DNA of 64,000 nucleotides, taken from positions 1,740,400 to 1,804,399 of the forward strand of contig JAKMXF010000222.1 in assembly GCA_024704765.1 (NCBI GenBank), read 5' to 3'. Under the pieces are notes generated by a model. It was not told where the DNA came from. It did not search any database and worked only from the letters and a program-made list of their open reading frames with translations. The translations under genes and the position numbers were made by a program. Shown here one piece after another: positions 36,694-50,309 of the stretch. The stretch comes from Oopsacas minuta. Lineage: Eukaryota > Porifera > Hexactinellida > Lyssacinosida > Leucopsacidae. Numbering within the stretch: the first letter of the stretch is position 1; each line of letters begins with the position of its first letter.

Positions 36694-39600
36694 CTATTGA
36701 AAGTAAAATCCATGGTTAGGACTAACGACTGAATGGTGAAGAGAAGCCGGAGAGTTTAAAGGACTCAAACTGAAATTAGTTGGAGCTGACTCATTTATTT
36801 GTATTTGGTTATGAACAACTGTAGGAGAAGACGGATAAGCTATAGGGGAGGGAGGATAATGGTTAGGATACGAATAAGGTGTAGGAGAAGGACAGAATAG
36901 AGTTGGAGAGGGGCAAAATGTAGAAGGAGATCCTCGAGAGATGAGATACTCAGGGGTGAATGTAAAAGCTGGTTCAGCTGATATTGAAGAGGGGGGATGT
37001 GAATGTACAGGAGAGTGTACCAGCTCACTCTCTCCTTTCAACTTCAGAATTAACTCCTCAAACGGACACCCAACATGTCTCTGTACATCACATACAAATC
37101 TGTACACATATCTCTTGCCAGGAACTTTATGGATAATATTCTTATCGTAATAGTAACGAAGACCTCTACTTAATTTCTCATAATTCATTTTTGGTTTGTT
37201 TTTCCGTTGTCCCCACTTCTTGGCAACCTCCTCAGGGTTAACTAGTTTGAATTCCCATTCTTTATCGGTCCAGTGAATAAATGATTGACATTTAGAGTCC
37301 AATAAGAGTTCTAGAAGAAACTGCCATAACTGAATGGGGCCGCATCCTACAAAATTGGATATATAATAAACAACAACAAAATAACAAATACTCGTACAAG
37401 CGTTTGCTGGTATATTAAGAATAGTCGCTACCAACGCATCCCTGGCCATAATCCTCCAGTCATTGGGTGCTATGTAGTGGTTGTATTGGCTACATATTAT
37501 TATTGGAGTGCTATGCACCCTGGCACCCATAAGATCATGTCAATGGCAGCTACAAGAGTATATATAGTATGTGTTCTTTATTAATCGTATTCAGATTTAT
37601 TTATATCCTGGGATGGTGATCGCGATCGGATCTAGAACGCTGTGTTCAAATTTCTCATCAAAACATGACACAATGGACAAGTATAATATCACTGGACCAA
37701 CACGAATCCTCGATCCTAATACAACACGAAGTTGTTGTTTGTGGTGTATTTCGCTCACCTCTAATCGGATAAATAGTACGAAAGTTACGACACAATTGGA
37801 GCATTGACTGTATTGAGTTGTAAATATGTGTCAACCTCATAGATAAGGATATAACTAAATTATATAATGTAGTTGGTAGAGGGCTATATAGTCATATGGA
37901 TAAACGTACGTACATGGAAACTGAAAGTCATTCACTAATTGACCAAAACTTATGCCTCCAACTATAGAAAAATATGCCAATAAAAAGTCAATCAGCTGGT
38001 TAGATTCAAACAGTGTATCTCGACCTTTTTCGAACTGCGGAAAACTAATTATACCAAAAATTTTTAAACCATAAATGTCAAGTGTGAATCAACTTTAGTA
38101 ATACCGCTGTAAACAAATTTGCCAGTGACTTTTGGGAATAATTAGTAACAAAGTTCTGAGGCACACTGGTTGAGAACCTATGGTAGGATTATAATACTTT
38201 ACCTGTAGGAGAAGAATGCGGATTGAGAAGATGTAGAGTTGGAGAGGGACAAGGAGAGTGGTGCGGAGAAGCCTGTGGGGACTGCCCAGGGGTAGAAAGA
38301 GGAGTTGAGATAGGGCTCGGAGTCATTGGCGGACCACACATTTCCTGACCTGGTATATGATTGAGGCCTGTGAGATGATAGAATAATTAAACAATTAGAA
38401 TTTATTAAATTTGAAATAACTTGAGTACAATTTAAAAATAGATTCTGTCTTGCAGGATGGTTAACAACAAATCTATCTGGATGCAGGAGATTGTCTTGAG
38501 TTAATTTTGGGTGTAGATTAGGTGAGTGTGGAGGTTCATTGTTGTCAGAGATAACCAGTGTAGGAGCTATAGAGAATAATTATTGGTAATCATAACTCCT
38601 CACAGAGTAAGGAATAAATACAATCAACTTCCGTTGTATCTAAACTTAAGGGACAACGAATTGTACTCCGATACAACCGGAGTTCGATATAAGCGAGCGT
38701 AATATTATTATACTTAAGTACGTTGTAGCTAGGTACCATTTACCCAATTTTAAATTCTATATCAGAGGGAATTCGTATCTATCTCTGTTCGATAGAACGG
38801 GAGTTGACTGTACTATACTCAATCGAGTCAATTTTGAAATATTGTCCATGGCCTGCGGCTGATTAACTCATTTATTGATTAGTCCCGATTTAGCGGAGCT
38901 ATTTAACTAATGTCTAGTGCTGTCCTTTCCTTTATCTATATTTATCAGGTGATATGAGTAACCAGTGGACCGATTAAGCAGAGCAGGTTGTAACTAATAT
39001 AGTAAACATACGTGTTATCATGTTTGATCCAGGATTAGTCATATTCATAACATTCTCAGAGTGCCGGAGGAGGCTTGACCAATCATTTCGTGGAATAGTG
39101 TCAGTTGTTTTGTCTAAATATTATTAATTAATTAATAATAGAAAATATATCAACACATGTATTTATGTTGTCAATTAAGTTGTATTAACATATTTGAAAT
39201 AATAATTTGCTGAATCGAAATTTCAGTCATTTGAGTTAGCCACATATAAATAACACAGTATACTATCATTAATATAAACACGGGTAAGCTAAAACTCAGA
39301 CTAATGAGCACAAATTACGATGGGTCATTGTTATTGTTCTTAATAGTTCGCTATATCTTATGAAAATCTCGCAAATATTGAGCAGTGTCTTGTATGATGT
39401 ATGACGTTAAGTATTCAACGTGTTCTATAATGAACTAACATTTCTTCTTAAAAAACTGTAGTAACTGGTACATTATCTGCCATCTAGCAGCAGAATCTGG
39501 ACCTAGGAGATCAAGTAGCTGGTGACCTTCTAGATGACAGAGTCGTGCTCCGTCGAAGTTAGCGAACCTCTTAATATCTGAATTGAGATTGAATTTCTGA

Positions 39601-41259
39601 TTGCACCATGCAACGAATAGCACTACTCCGTCATAACTCCACTCATATGGATCTAAATAGATAAATATATACTACTACTAGTAGATAATTACGACATACT
39701 ACAGTAGAACACGGATAAGACGACCCAGAAATTGGTTCCCTCTATCTGCTATTAGCAATATACTGCATGGATGTTAGATTGAGTTTATTTTATGTTATAT
39801 ACAAATCCCAACAATTTTGTGATTATCGTCACTTAATACTGCGTTGCTATAGGTTGCTAGATGGCTTGCAGCAACGTATTTAGTGACGATAATCATGGGC
39901 TTTCGGGGAATTGTATATAACATAAAATATACCAATTATATCATCCATGGTTCAATAGAATATGGGGACAAACCATAGGCTATGGCAACAACATAGTCAC
40001 CCATGTCACTCATGAATATCAGTCCTGTTATGTAGTAAAATAGGTAAATTAGTACTCACTTTGTGGAATATTATGATCTTGCATGTGTCTCTCGTAATCG
40101 TTTAGTGATGTCTTTAGGATCTCTTCAACAATGTCCATGTCTTCTATAAATATTGAATAGTTATTGAATTTATAGAAAATAGTTTTATATAAATCAAATT
40201 AAAAACACCTTCGTAATTCGGATAAATCAAAATGTTACCCAAAACTAATGTAATTCCCTCCACGACAAGGATTATATCTATTAGCTGATGAGTATTTTTA
40301 AAGAAGCTATGTTATAAATAAGCAACTAACATGTATACAGCTAATAGAAGTTTAATTTAGCATTCCTACAATTAAATACATATAATGCAGTCTCCTCCCC
40401 CTAATGTCAAGAAAGAGATGAGAAATAACTACCTGTGTAGTTAGCTTATTTTTAGGAACCATACGGAATAACAATATTGTTTATAATAAAGAGATCGAAT
40501 ACTAATGCTATGAGGATGTTTATTAGGGCCGATTGAAGAGAATGTTCATGTTAAGCAAGGTTAACACCGATCGAACTGAATATCAATATTCATGAATAAC
40601 AGCCTTACAGAATACTGATACGAATACTGATTATGATCGGTTTGGTTAAACCGAATAGTGAATACGGATTATCAAAAATTAGCGACAAATTATTCGGTTG
40701 CAACCTTGATAATTATGGCGTCCAGGCGGACAACGAGCAGGACAAATTTTACGACGCCCATGGTTCTGATAAAAGTAAATACCTGGCATTACTGTACTGA
40801 ATTGTTTATTATTTTGTTCTATTCCTGGATCTTCATACATATTGGAAACAATTTCTTGAGAACCGAAGTCAGATACACTACTATTCTCATTCAAATGATT
40901 ACCAACTTCTCTCAAAGTCATTCTACGGAAATTAGAAGGGAGACTCTTTGAGTTAAAGGGAGAGTACCGCTGTCTTGTCCTTTGTAACATAATGTTAGGA
41001 TTAGAAATCTCATGGTTAGGAGTTGGTACTTGATAATTGAACCGGTTATCATTATCCATATTGACTTCCCAAGAAGGGTATCTATCGTGTGCAGGGGGTT
41101 GCGGAGAGGATATACCATTGCCATTGACACACTCTACAGAGGCACTTCTCTCTATCGGAATGATGTTAGGGATTTCTAGGAGGTTATTGGTAGGACTGGA
41201 ATTGTAAACAACTCCATAGTTCCAAGAATTGGAACGTTTGCGAGAGAGATTGATCGGCT
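36694..41259 (-). CDS. ETS1/2-type factor with Pointed and ETS domains
   Basis: Exons read on the minus strand: 41259-40783, 40143-40060, 39652-39440, 38566 to about 38438, 38367-38203 and 37346-36694. The joins keep frame, but the 3' edge of the fourth exon is uncertain. The third exon encodes the Pointed (SAM-like) domain: [19 protein letters not shown], then [14 protein letters not shown] and [12 protein letters not shown]. The fifth is Pro/Ser rich ([16 protein letters not shown]), possibly a target for proline-directed kinases. The last exon encodes the ETS domain, [20 protein letters not shown] with [20 protein letters not shown] and [19 protein letters not shown], the ETS1/2 pattern, followed by a helix-like GCPFEEL. 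It binds GGAA sites in the nucleus. Coding sequence begins upstream of 41259, where I could not place the first exon. Confidence 0.85.
38621..38810. mobile_element. TA-flanked miniature element in ETS1-like intron
   Basis: The ends CAATCAACTTCCGTTGTATC and GTTCGATAGAACGGGAGTTG then ACTG are inverted relatives, flanked by TA. Size 190 bp. The ends differ from the 34208 type, so this is a second subfamily. Confidence 0.7.
39786..39929. mobile_element. Near-palindromic 144-bp foldback element
   Basis: Outer arms 39786-39804 (TATTTTATGTTATATACAA) and 39911-39929 are exact complements. Inner arms 39820-39839 and 39876-39895 (TGATTATCGTCACTTAATAC) pair at 19 of 20. The transcript of this intron would fold into one long hairpin. 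Confidence 0.75.
40556..40708. mobile_element. 153-bp inverted-repeat element in ETS1-like intron
   Basis: The ends are CAAGGTTAACACCGATCGAA and TATTCGGTTGCAACCTTG, imperfect inverted copies. The right end equals the arm of the palindrome at 4197-4217. The interior repeats words such as GAATACTGAT. Confidence 0.55.
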
Positions 41260-41645
41260 CTGTTAGATAATCCAGTTTGTAAGTTGTTTCTTATAATTCG
41301 TGAAGTAGTAATTCTAGTTTGATACCAACTAAACTAAATACACAGAGAATACACAATCATAATTATAGTAGTACTTAACCAAAATGATTTCCCTATGCAT
41401 TTGAGTAACTGGAGACACTAAGGATAATTTAACAACAATATATTCCGTAGAAGTCTCTAGTTTGAAAGTTATCATCCTGTGAGATAACAATTGATTAGGT
41501 AATGTGAAATTATACGATTATTGAGGGTACCCGATTATCTAGTAATGTTATATGGTGAATTAATCAATGTAAGACAAATAATTATAGAAAAGGACACATA
41601 TATAATGAGAACATTATTTCATCAACAATTAAACATGTCAAACAA

Positions 41646-42128
41646 TCTATATTATTAACTCAATTGTTGTTTGTTTGTCCGTTGTCAAGGAAAGGATTTG
41701 CGGTATGCATTTTGAAATTGGCGCATAACTATGGATTTATCGTGTTTATCAAGGAAGTAAAAGAATTCAATATATAACTTCACTAAACATATCAAACATG
41801 CTAAATCCGATTTTCACACTTTTGGATTAATCATATGTAAATTTATTGTTGTTTTTATGAATACAAAGTAAAGAAATTTCAAAATTGAGGTAGAAACATG
41901 CATTCAATGGTTGTACTGGGGTAATCGAGTATGCTGAGTCCAAATATGATACTGTAAACAACATTTAACAAATATTTGTTCACTTATGGGGACATAAAGT
42001 AAGCAGATTTAATGATTATGGCAGTATCATGTTTGCCACGGTTAAGTTTATGTACTTGAGGGCCTTAGGCCCGAGTGCGGACACGAAGTGTTCGCAACCG
42101 CGTAGCACGAGCAAGCGAAGCGCGCTCG
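41646..42128 (+). mobile_element. Helitron-like non-autonomous element, copy 4 (full)
   Basis: It starts TCTATATTATTAACTCAATT after A and ends GCGCTCG before T, with an ACGAGC/GCTCGT hairpin at the end. Its 5' half matches copy 1 and its 3' half matches copy 2, so it contains both modules. Confidence 0.7.
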
Positions 42129-43554
42129 TACAGATAAAATATTCAAGCTGTTTGATAACATCTGTTTCGCAAAATTATAGCTATCCCTCCTCATAGGGCA
42201 TTGCAAGGTCATTTCTTGTGTTATAGAAATCCACAATTTATCGAAAAGACCATTTAGTCTACAAAATTAAAACTCTGGGGTGGCATCCCGGTACGGTGCT
42301 CGCCGTACCACTTTAATGATTGCTAGCTCTGCTATACTACCATGGTCTGTTCGAAACATATAATTTGTTAATAATTTACTAATTTTTTATATTTTGATAT
42401 AACTGTACACATAGTAGACAGGTTGTTAGTTAAATTCCTTCCGTAACATTGCAGTTAATCGCCTGAACATATACAAAAACTGGTGCGGCTTCGCCGGACT
42501 ACCATTCGAACACTATATATTTCTCGCTATGTCACTTTCGAAGGGACGTGCCGCGCCTGAGAACTGTGTCATAGGAGCTACAATTAGAACCTCATAGCCC
42601 ATATAAATCAGAACAGTTCTAACAGTTGAGAAAACCAGATATACAATCACATTCAACAATCTTGAATTGTGACTCGAGTGTACAAAAAAATTGGAAATAT
42701 ATTAATGAATGAATATCGTATTATTTCGAATAATCGCCCTTCTGAGGTTCCTAAAAATAATAACTGCTTAAAGTGAATGATATTTCCCTTACATTTAAGA
42801 TAAATAAACATAATGCAAGCACATAGGTATGATTATATTGAGATTATCGTGTTTATAAAAATCGAAACTTCCCTCTCAAGGCGGCTTGAAATTAATAATT
42901 ATAATCGCCCCGGTTATTATTCGAGGTAATACGGTATCCATGGTCCGAATTGAGTTTACATTTTGGTACCCTACGTTGACCATATATAGCCAGCTATTGA
43001 GCATTACGTCAGCCCTGGTGTCCTCGAATTTCTTCAATCAATTCTGGACATATAACAATATATAGAAAATAGATATGTTGCAGTCATACCGTTTCCAGTT
43101 GAAAGGTGTTGTTCATTGCTTTTAACATCAAATGAACAACATACAATAGTACGTAAATTATCCGAACATGATGGGACCGAGGGGGTTCGGACAACTGACA
43201 CTTATTGCATTATATGCTAGGTGTGGCTAGATAATTAACAATGCATATTATTTTCATAGATTTAGTATAAATAATGTAAATATGGTCAAATAGCTTTTTC
43301 AGGTATATTATCATATTTCAGAATTCAGACCATATCGCCAGTACATATAATCAATTATATTTAGTGGTAAACAGGTTAGAGAAAGAATGAAACACTAGAG
43401 GAGTGGAGAATACAAGCGTTCGGTTAACCGAGCGAGGTGTTCGGATAACTGACGTACTAATGTATATTAATTGCATGACACTATGACTCATCACCTAACT
43501 GGTGAAATTATCAGAATAAAGAACCGTAATTGAAATCCGTTCGATATGACAATA

Positions 43555-43839
43555 CTGTAGAGTCTAGACCCTCGATTATCCAACACCTCAGATATTCGAA
43601 CAGCAGGAGACATATTTAGCCTAGAAAATTTGACCTAATTTAATTTGATATTGGAGCTTCAGACAAATTAAGTACTCATTTATTTTTTTCGAACCAAATT
43701 GTAGTGATATTATGGGGATATTTGTATAAATCGAATATATTAGAAATGAATTTCATATATCAAATAGACTATTTCAGTTATCTGAACACCAAACTGAATT
43801 CAAAGACGAAGGTGTTCGAATAACAGCGGGTGAACTGTA
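43555..43839. mobile_element. Tigger-like element or fragment pair
   Basis: The left end is CTGTAGAGTCTAGACCCTCG followed by ATTATCCAACACC; the right end inverted reads CAGTTCACCCGCTGTTATTC then GAACACC. They resemble pogo-group termini but are diverged. Similar phrases near 43150-43200 and 43400-43460 suggest nested copies. Confidence 0.4.
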
Positions 43840-45218
43840 TTTTGGCTCGATTTCAACAAATAATTCGAACTCTTTGAGTCAATTCATTGAATATATTATC
43901 AAGAAGTGTATACATTTATAGGTGGTACTCGTTGTTTTGTTAGAAATTGTGGTGGAATTGTGAAATTCTAGAGATGATAGATAACAATCCCGGTTGTTTA
44001 TTTGATGTTAAACGTATATGCCTAATTAGTAAGCAAAGTTATGCATGCATTATTACCATTCGAAATTCAATCGGTGGAATAGGGTTGCCGCATCTGGGAG
44101 GACTGGTGCCTGGTGCATTTTGGAGTTTTACCTGTAATAAAATTTATATTGATAGACAGGTGTTATTTAGGTGTTGGGCAACGTTGGGGTAAGATTTTCG
44201 GCAATTTTATCATGATAAGAGAATGTAAAGTAATATACTTGTTTCTTATCCCCGTTAGGAAAGATTCTATTTGTATTTTTGCCAAATTTTTGCATAATTC
44301 TTTGGTCACAGATTGTGCAATCCACATTTTACTACTTGTATAGTTGAATAATTTAATCCTTTTATTCCCAGAGAGGTGATGAGATAATTGAAGGGTCAAA
44401 ATATTTACATATTAACTGACCTATAAAAATTAAAATAAAATACCGTCCGCCATCCCATTTTCAAAAAAATTCCGGATGACAAACAAGTAATGTATTTTAC
44501 ATGGCCTAACTGGGAATAAGGACCCCAAGCAGGCCAAGCTGTACTTCCTGTCTTTCGACCGATATTTTAATTTCTCATTCAAAATTTTAAATAAATCTAC
44601 ACAAACTTTTCCCTTTTTAGCTACCGTCATGAATTACATATTAATTTTGAGATATCTCAAATGAAATAAATAATTCACTAAAATATTTTAATAATTAGCA
44701 TATGCTTGTATTAGCTCAGTCCTCAATAAAGAAAGTATATTTTCGTTTTTTAATAATTCGATACAAATTAATTACTAACATCTCATCACTCGGTATTTCT
44801 ACCACTCGATCTTCTCAGTGTAAAATCCAATTTCGCAGAAAGAAGCGAAAATCAACTCCAGCACGAGCTCCACATTGTAGTTTCAGAACAGTTTCGAAAA
44901 TCAAAATTACGGATAAAACTTGTCTTCACAAGCACTATATCTGTAAAGTTAAAAGAAAACACAAAGAATTACCAAGTATTGATAATAGCGATGTGCTTAT
45001 AATAAACTTAACATTACTAACAATAGAATAGTTTGTGAAAATGATGACAAAATTAATCGAAGTAGAACAATCTGTAATCACTACCTCCTAGCCAAACTAT
45101 ACGAGGTGAGTCCAGCACTGCTATAGCTTGCTAGAATTGAATAAAATCTATATTTGCATCTGAAGATTGGTGGCTGCTCTGATGTATGAAGATTACCAAT
45201 GATGATGTTAGCCTTGTT

Positions 45219-48200
45219 TCACTGCTGCGATTTGTAGCTGTGAGATGAGAATACAGCATCTTCCATGGGAGAGTTGATGTCCGAATGTTTAGAAAGATGA
45301 CTCTTCACCTCATCAAAACAATCTTCTGAAGATAGAGGGAACCTTCTGGGACTCCAGCCGTAGGATGAAACAGATATCTTCTGAATATCAGCATTAACCT
45401 GATGTCTTTTCAATCTCTTACTGGAGGCAGAATAATGTAGAGCGTCTTGATAGTTTCTGATCTCTAACTCCTCACATTTAGAGTGCATGGCTTCGTATGG
45501 AGTGTCAGTTGTATCCTTATAGAGAAATAGGTTATTACAAATAACAATAATGAATGGATTCACTATAGATTATTCATATACCTCATGAGTATCAGTATTA
45601 AATTTATGCACTCCTTCAACAGGCCTCCAACCAGGGATAATAATCTCTTTGAAGCTAGGTTTCTCAGGTTTAGGAAGATAACTCCCTGGGATAATAATGC
45701 TAGTTGTGTCGTAGCTCCTGGCACGTCTCTGTCGGGATCCTCCGTGGAACAGAGGTTTACTCTTCTCGGGTTTATTTTGTGACATCTCTGCAATGGAAAC
45801 ATGTCTGTACTTGCTACCTAATAGAAATACATCAATATGATCGTTATAATACCAACAAAACTGGGTATGAGCTAACTTGAAGTTTGTGAGTTGTTTAGTT
45901 TAGGTCTATGTCCTATTTTCTTGCTCTCCATCCTCATCGCCTTGTAACGACTCTGTACAGCTGGAGAGGATTTGTTGTGAGATATAGCGAGCTCTAGCTT
46001 TCTAAGATCTTTAGAATCTAACGGCAGATCCTTGGAAGGAACTCCCATAGTAGAATCATACATGAGGAGAGTACTGGGAATATCTAAAAAGCAATTTAAG
46101 ATAATATATAAGTCAGTTATTAAGATCCTAGTTTGTAAATGATCTATGGTCAAATTCTATTCAATTTATTGTATAAATTATTACGTAGATGTTTTGAAAT
46201 CTTTGTATTGGGAATTTTTGCTATCATGATCAATTGATCATTTAAAAACTTGCAATATCAATGAGTTTCCTTCGGGGTATTTCGTCGTGAAGACTAAGAA
46301 TTTCATCTTCGAAGGATATATGGTTGTAATTGAATCGGCTATATGCTACGAATTTGCATATTTTGCTGATTGGTTTTTCTGGCTCTATTCCCGTGCATTT
46401 AGAGGAAAAAACTATTTCAACTGTAATACAAATATACCAACTTACCGTCTCGTAAAGATAGAATAGAGTGGTGGTGAGGAGTAGATTGTAATATATTGTT
46501 AAGAGAGCTGAGTTTTAACGAAGCAGACTGATGGATAACATGTGAAGGCTTAGAGGGAGCATAGGGGATACAGCGAGATGCTGTGTCTAGTGGGAGCACT
46601 TCCTCTTGTGTAGAATGAACATTATGTAGATCCTCTAGTCTCTTGTTAACATAATCTATCTCATTGTCTATCTGAGCAATTTGTAAGTCTAACCAGTTCC
46701 ATCTCCCACCAATCTCAGCTCTATCATTCAGCCAATTACGATACAGTCTTGTAAGTCTATTAATAAAACGAATTAAACATATCCAGCTTGTACTTGTATA
46801 TATATATTTTGGGAAATATGAGATATCGTCTCTTATCCTATTAGAATACTTACATTAAATAGTACTAACCTCCTGCGTTTGGGACCGCCCAGATTAGTAC
46901 TGTTAAGATAACACTCATCTTCAGAAGAACTCTCAGTCTCATACCCCGTATTCATTCTATCATGACAGTTCTTGATTCCTGATTTAAGAAGGCGAGCTTG
47001 TTTCTCACTCTCCCTAACAGAGCGAAATATCAACATAGTATTTGCCATATAGATTTGAAATATTCGGCTAATGCTAATAGAATACGCTGTGTGAGAGTGT
47101 GGAATAATATAATGTTAATAATTTCCGCAAAACTCATTGCAGTTAAAACTGTCATTAACGCCCACCCGGCGAATAATCAGTCGTATAAGTGGTCGCTCAT
47201 GGCAGGTCATAAAGACAGGTATCACTATAATGTAATCTCACAACAAATGATATTCGCTTGAGTTCTAATGAACTACATACTTTTAGTGTTTAGAATACGA
47301 ATTTACTAGAACCGGTATATACAATGAGTGAGGCAGATCCGAGGTAATTACACGAGTATGTACACAATTTGTACATACATGTATATTACACATATTAATT
47401 TGTATACATACCTCGTGTGGGTTAGCTTCAATAGATGCGAGTGTGTCAGTGGGGGTACTTTGGAGCAGTAAAATTGTTGTTTATTTTGTGTGACAGATAA
47501 CAACGTCTGAGATTGTTGAAACAAGATTTTCTCTTCCATCTGAGCAATAGACTCCTTCAACTCTCTACTCTTCCTCAATAGAGTTTGCTGCATAGAAAAA
47601 ATATACTCATATTTCTTCATATGTAATTTAGTTGTAACATCTTGTCTGGGATCATCTATGAAGACCTGTAAGGCAGGAGGGATATGAAGAGAAGGAAAAA
47701 TGGATGTCTCCCCAATCGTAACACCATCTAGCTGACTATGAGGTTGAATTGTACTGAATGTCTCTATCTCTGATACAAGAGTTACCTCCCCAGTAGTAGA
47801 GTACTCTATATCAAGTTCAAGTGGAGGTTGTGAAGGTGAATGAGACGGAGATATGTCTGCTGTTGCAGGTTCCTGTTGACAGTCATGGAACTCACAGGGA
47901 CTAGAACATACTTCCGGTTGTACATCATTCTGAGTAGAGGGATTAGGCAGCTGGAGATCTGTAACATCGTCTGGCGGAGTCTCTAGCTCGTAGTTAGGAT
48001 TCTTATTCTCTATCTCAGCTTGAGATTGTTTGAGGCAGATTTCTCCTGAGCTAACCTCTTGATTACTCTCTGACTCGGTTTCTCCCTCTTTTTCTGGGAG
48101 CTGGTTAGTACACTGTGAAGCTAAACCATTCGTTTGGGTATCAGAAGATAGAGTGCTGAAGGGGTCACTGGTAGGATCTTCTGGGGTAGTAGAGCTGAGA

Positions 48201-48945
48201 GGGGGTGTGTCAAGAGAGTGAGGTTTGATAGAGTCCTTCAGCTGAGAAGAAGCGTCTGATCCTACGTCATGTTGTGTTCCATTAGTAATTACTGGAGAGG
48301 GAACATGCCTACAAACTGTGTGACGACTAGTATCAGCTGGTGTGTCAAGTTCTAATTTCCTGACTCTCTCAGATTCCAATTCTCCCGTATTGTTGTTTAT
48401 AGATGTATTAGAACCAGTAGGCGATATATCCGAATTCTTCTCACAATCTGGGTCCCCATGTAGCTGAGAAGGATCAGTGTTGGAATTCAAAAAAGATGTG
48501 TTTTTATAGAATGAATTAATTTTGACTTTATCCATAGGTTCCGCGTACGGGGGTGTGTCCTTGTGTTGTTGGGAGGATAGAGAGGAGAAGGCACGGCGGG
48601 GAGAAGTCAGGAGGGGTATATGGGGGTTGTTGGTCGGGAGAGATACGGGTGCTTGGGATTTTATAGAAATAGTTTGAGTGATTAAAACTTCGTCGGAGTG
48701 AGCAGGGTGTGGCCGGATGTTCTCGCCGATAGTTAGCTGGTCCTCAGAAGTTAGAGAAAGTATTTTAGCTCTAGTTTGATCTCGTGAATAAGAGAATTGT
48801 CCTAGAATAATATCTGGATCTTCTTCAATTGGCCATTCACCAGTGACATCCTCAGGCAAGAGGGAAGGTGGGTGTCCTGTTTCAAGTTCCATAGGCTCAG
48901 GAGAGCTGGTAACAGACATGTAATCAGGTTTCGTAGTCAAGAGGC
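45219..48945 (-). CDS. KANSL1: KANSL1, NSL complex scaffold (5' end open)
   Basis: Six exons join in frame: 48945-47412, 47013-46870, 46756-46446, 46083-45877, 45787-45582 and 45515-45219, about 899 codons. KANSL1 holds the MOF/KAT8 acetyltransferase in the NSL complex. The C-terminal PEHE domain is clear: ARSYDTTSIIIPG, then FKEIIIPGWRPVEG and YEAMHSKCEELEIRNYQDAL, matching the human pattern. Before it, GGRWNWLDLQIAQIDNEIDY resembles the RW-x-WL helix of KANSL1. The large first exon is low complexity, with a coiled-coil-like end (LLRKSRELKESIAQMEEKIL). The first ATG in that exon gives MSVTSSPEPMELE, 27 bases after the acceptor TTCTATTGCAG; the start may be here or in an exon not found upstream. 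Confidence 0.87.
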
Positions 48946-49593
48946 CTGCAATAGAACAAATACAATAAAACTCTTCAATAGTTATTGTTTAGAATAAGAT
49001 ATATTTTTGGTTCACTATAATAATATAATAAATTCTAAAACATTCTTTCATAATAATAATTTTATAAACGAAATATAAAATGGTACTTGATATAGGTATG
49101 CCAATGCTTGTAAGTATAGAAATGGAAAGAAAATGGAATATTTGACTATATTCTATTTTGAATATTAGTTGTTTTGGCTAGTCAATAATACAATGTGAAA
49201 TTCAATACATAAAAGGAATTATTACAAACAAAACAGAATTAGGAGAATATCATTGGCTAAATAATACTTTATAAATTCACGTTGACGATGTAAGGAAGGA
49301 TAATTAGAAGTATAATTAGTGTGTATCTATAATTTATATTAGATTGAATATATTGATTAAAGATCTAACGTACTGTAGAGGGTATAACCAAGAGTACATA
49401 TGATGATGCAATGAAAATCAAACGTACCATGATTTTAAGAATATTTGCAGTGTACATTGGAGATCAAATGAAATATCGAAAGTTGTAAATCAGTGACTGG
49501 TCTGATTCATGATGTTTCCACCATCTTCAAACTGCACGCCACAACACATATACATATTGATAGCATTCACATGATTACTTTTAGTAACCATGG

Positions 49594-50226
49594 TAGGGAT
49601 TCCAATCCCGGGATCCCAGGATTTACTATGCTTAATTAATACATTAAAATTTTTACTTCTATATATGTACATAGCTTATACTAATACTATGATTGATGGA
49701 TTATTCTTTGTAATAGTTACAAGTCATTTGCTTGCTTTCGTTTATACGGCGAAGAATGAGTATATATTCACGTTCTTCAATACTGAATTAAATGGAAATG
49801 AATGAGAATAATAATGAAAGTAGCATAGAAAAATGAAAATACGACAAAGTATCACGATCCGATACCCAAAGCGTATACTATTACTAATCAGTGATGTTAT
49901 TTCTAATAAACACCAATGTGTCCAAATTGTGCACCTTCAAATTCTCGAAATCTAACGTGGTCCACTGCCAGGTAGCTAAAGAATAACAATATCGGTTCTG
50001 TTAAGAATGTACTATAATAATATGCAGTATACGTTATGTGTATGCATTGGTAATATTAAATTATGTAGTACTACGAACATCAGATTGCTATTGTTACATA
50101 CAATTTCTGTAGCTTCCTAATTAGGTAGACGTGATATAATTCAATGGAAGCCAATTTTTAGGGTGTGATCAATTCGTTTGAGAATCCCGGTTGGAAAAGT
50201 TCCGGGATCCCGGATTGGAACCCCTA
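49594..50226. mobile_element. hAT-like element with perfect 8-bp target duplication
   Basis: The ends are TAGGGATTCCAATCCCGGGA and TCCCGGATTGGAACCCCTA, inverted relatives. Both flanks carry the same eight bases AACCATGG (49586-49593 and 50227-50234). Eight-base duplications are the hallmark of hAT transposition. At 633 bp with no transposase it is non-autonomous. The intact duplication suggests fairly recent insertion. Confidence 0.85.
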
Positions 50227-50309
50227 AACCATGGAAACATAAGTCATTATGAGAGGTATAAATTTCTACCATGCAGTAAAAATGCTGTTTCCTTCTAACC
50301 GTTGATTCC

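Larger units (their letters stand above)
41260..45218. other. 4-kb gap between ETS1-like gene and KANSL1
   Basis: No supported gene. The first exon of the ETS1-like gene and the KANSL1 3' untranslated region probably lie here. A Helitron-like copy fills 41646-42128. Bases about 43140-43840 hold several pieces with pogo-like end words (ATTATCC/TTCGAACA). An open frame at 44702-45031 (+) is Lys/Arg rich but without recognisable family. Confidence 0.4.

Noticed and set aside
44702-45031. Plus-strand open frame of 109 codons rich in Lys/Arg
   Set aside because: Composition follows the A-rich sequence; no domain recognised. RNA evidence would be needed to revive it.
49490-49805. Open frames on both strands near 49.6 kb
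   Set aside because: They overlap the left end of the hAT-like element.
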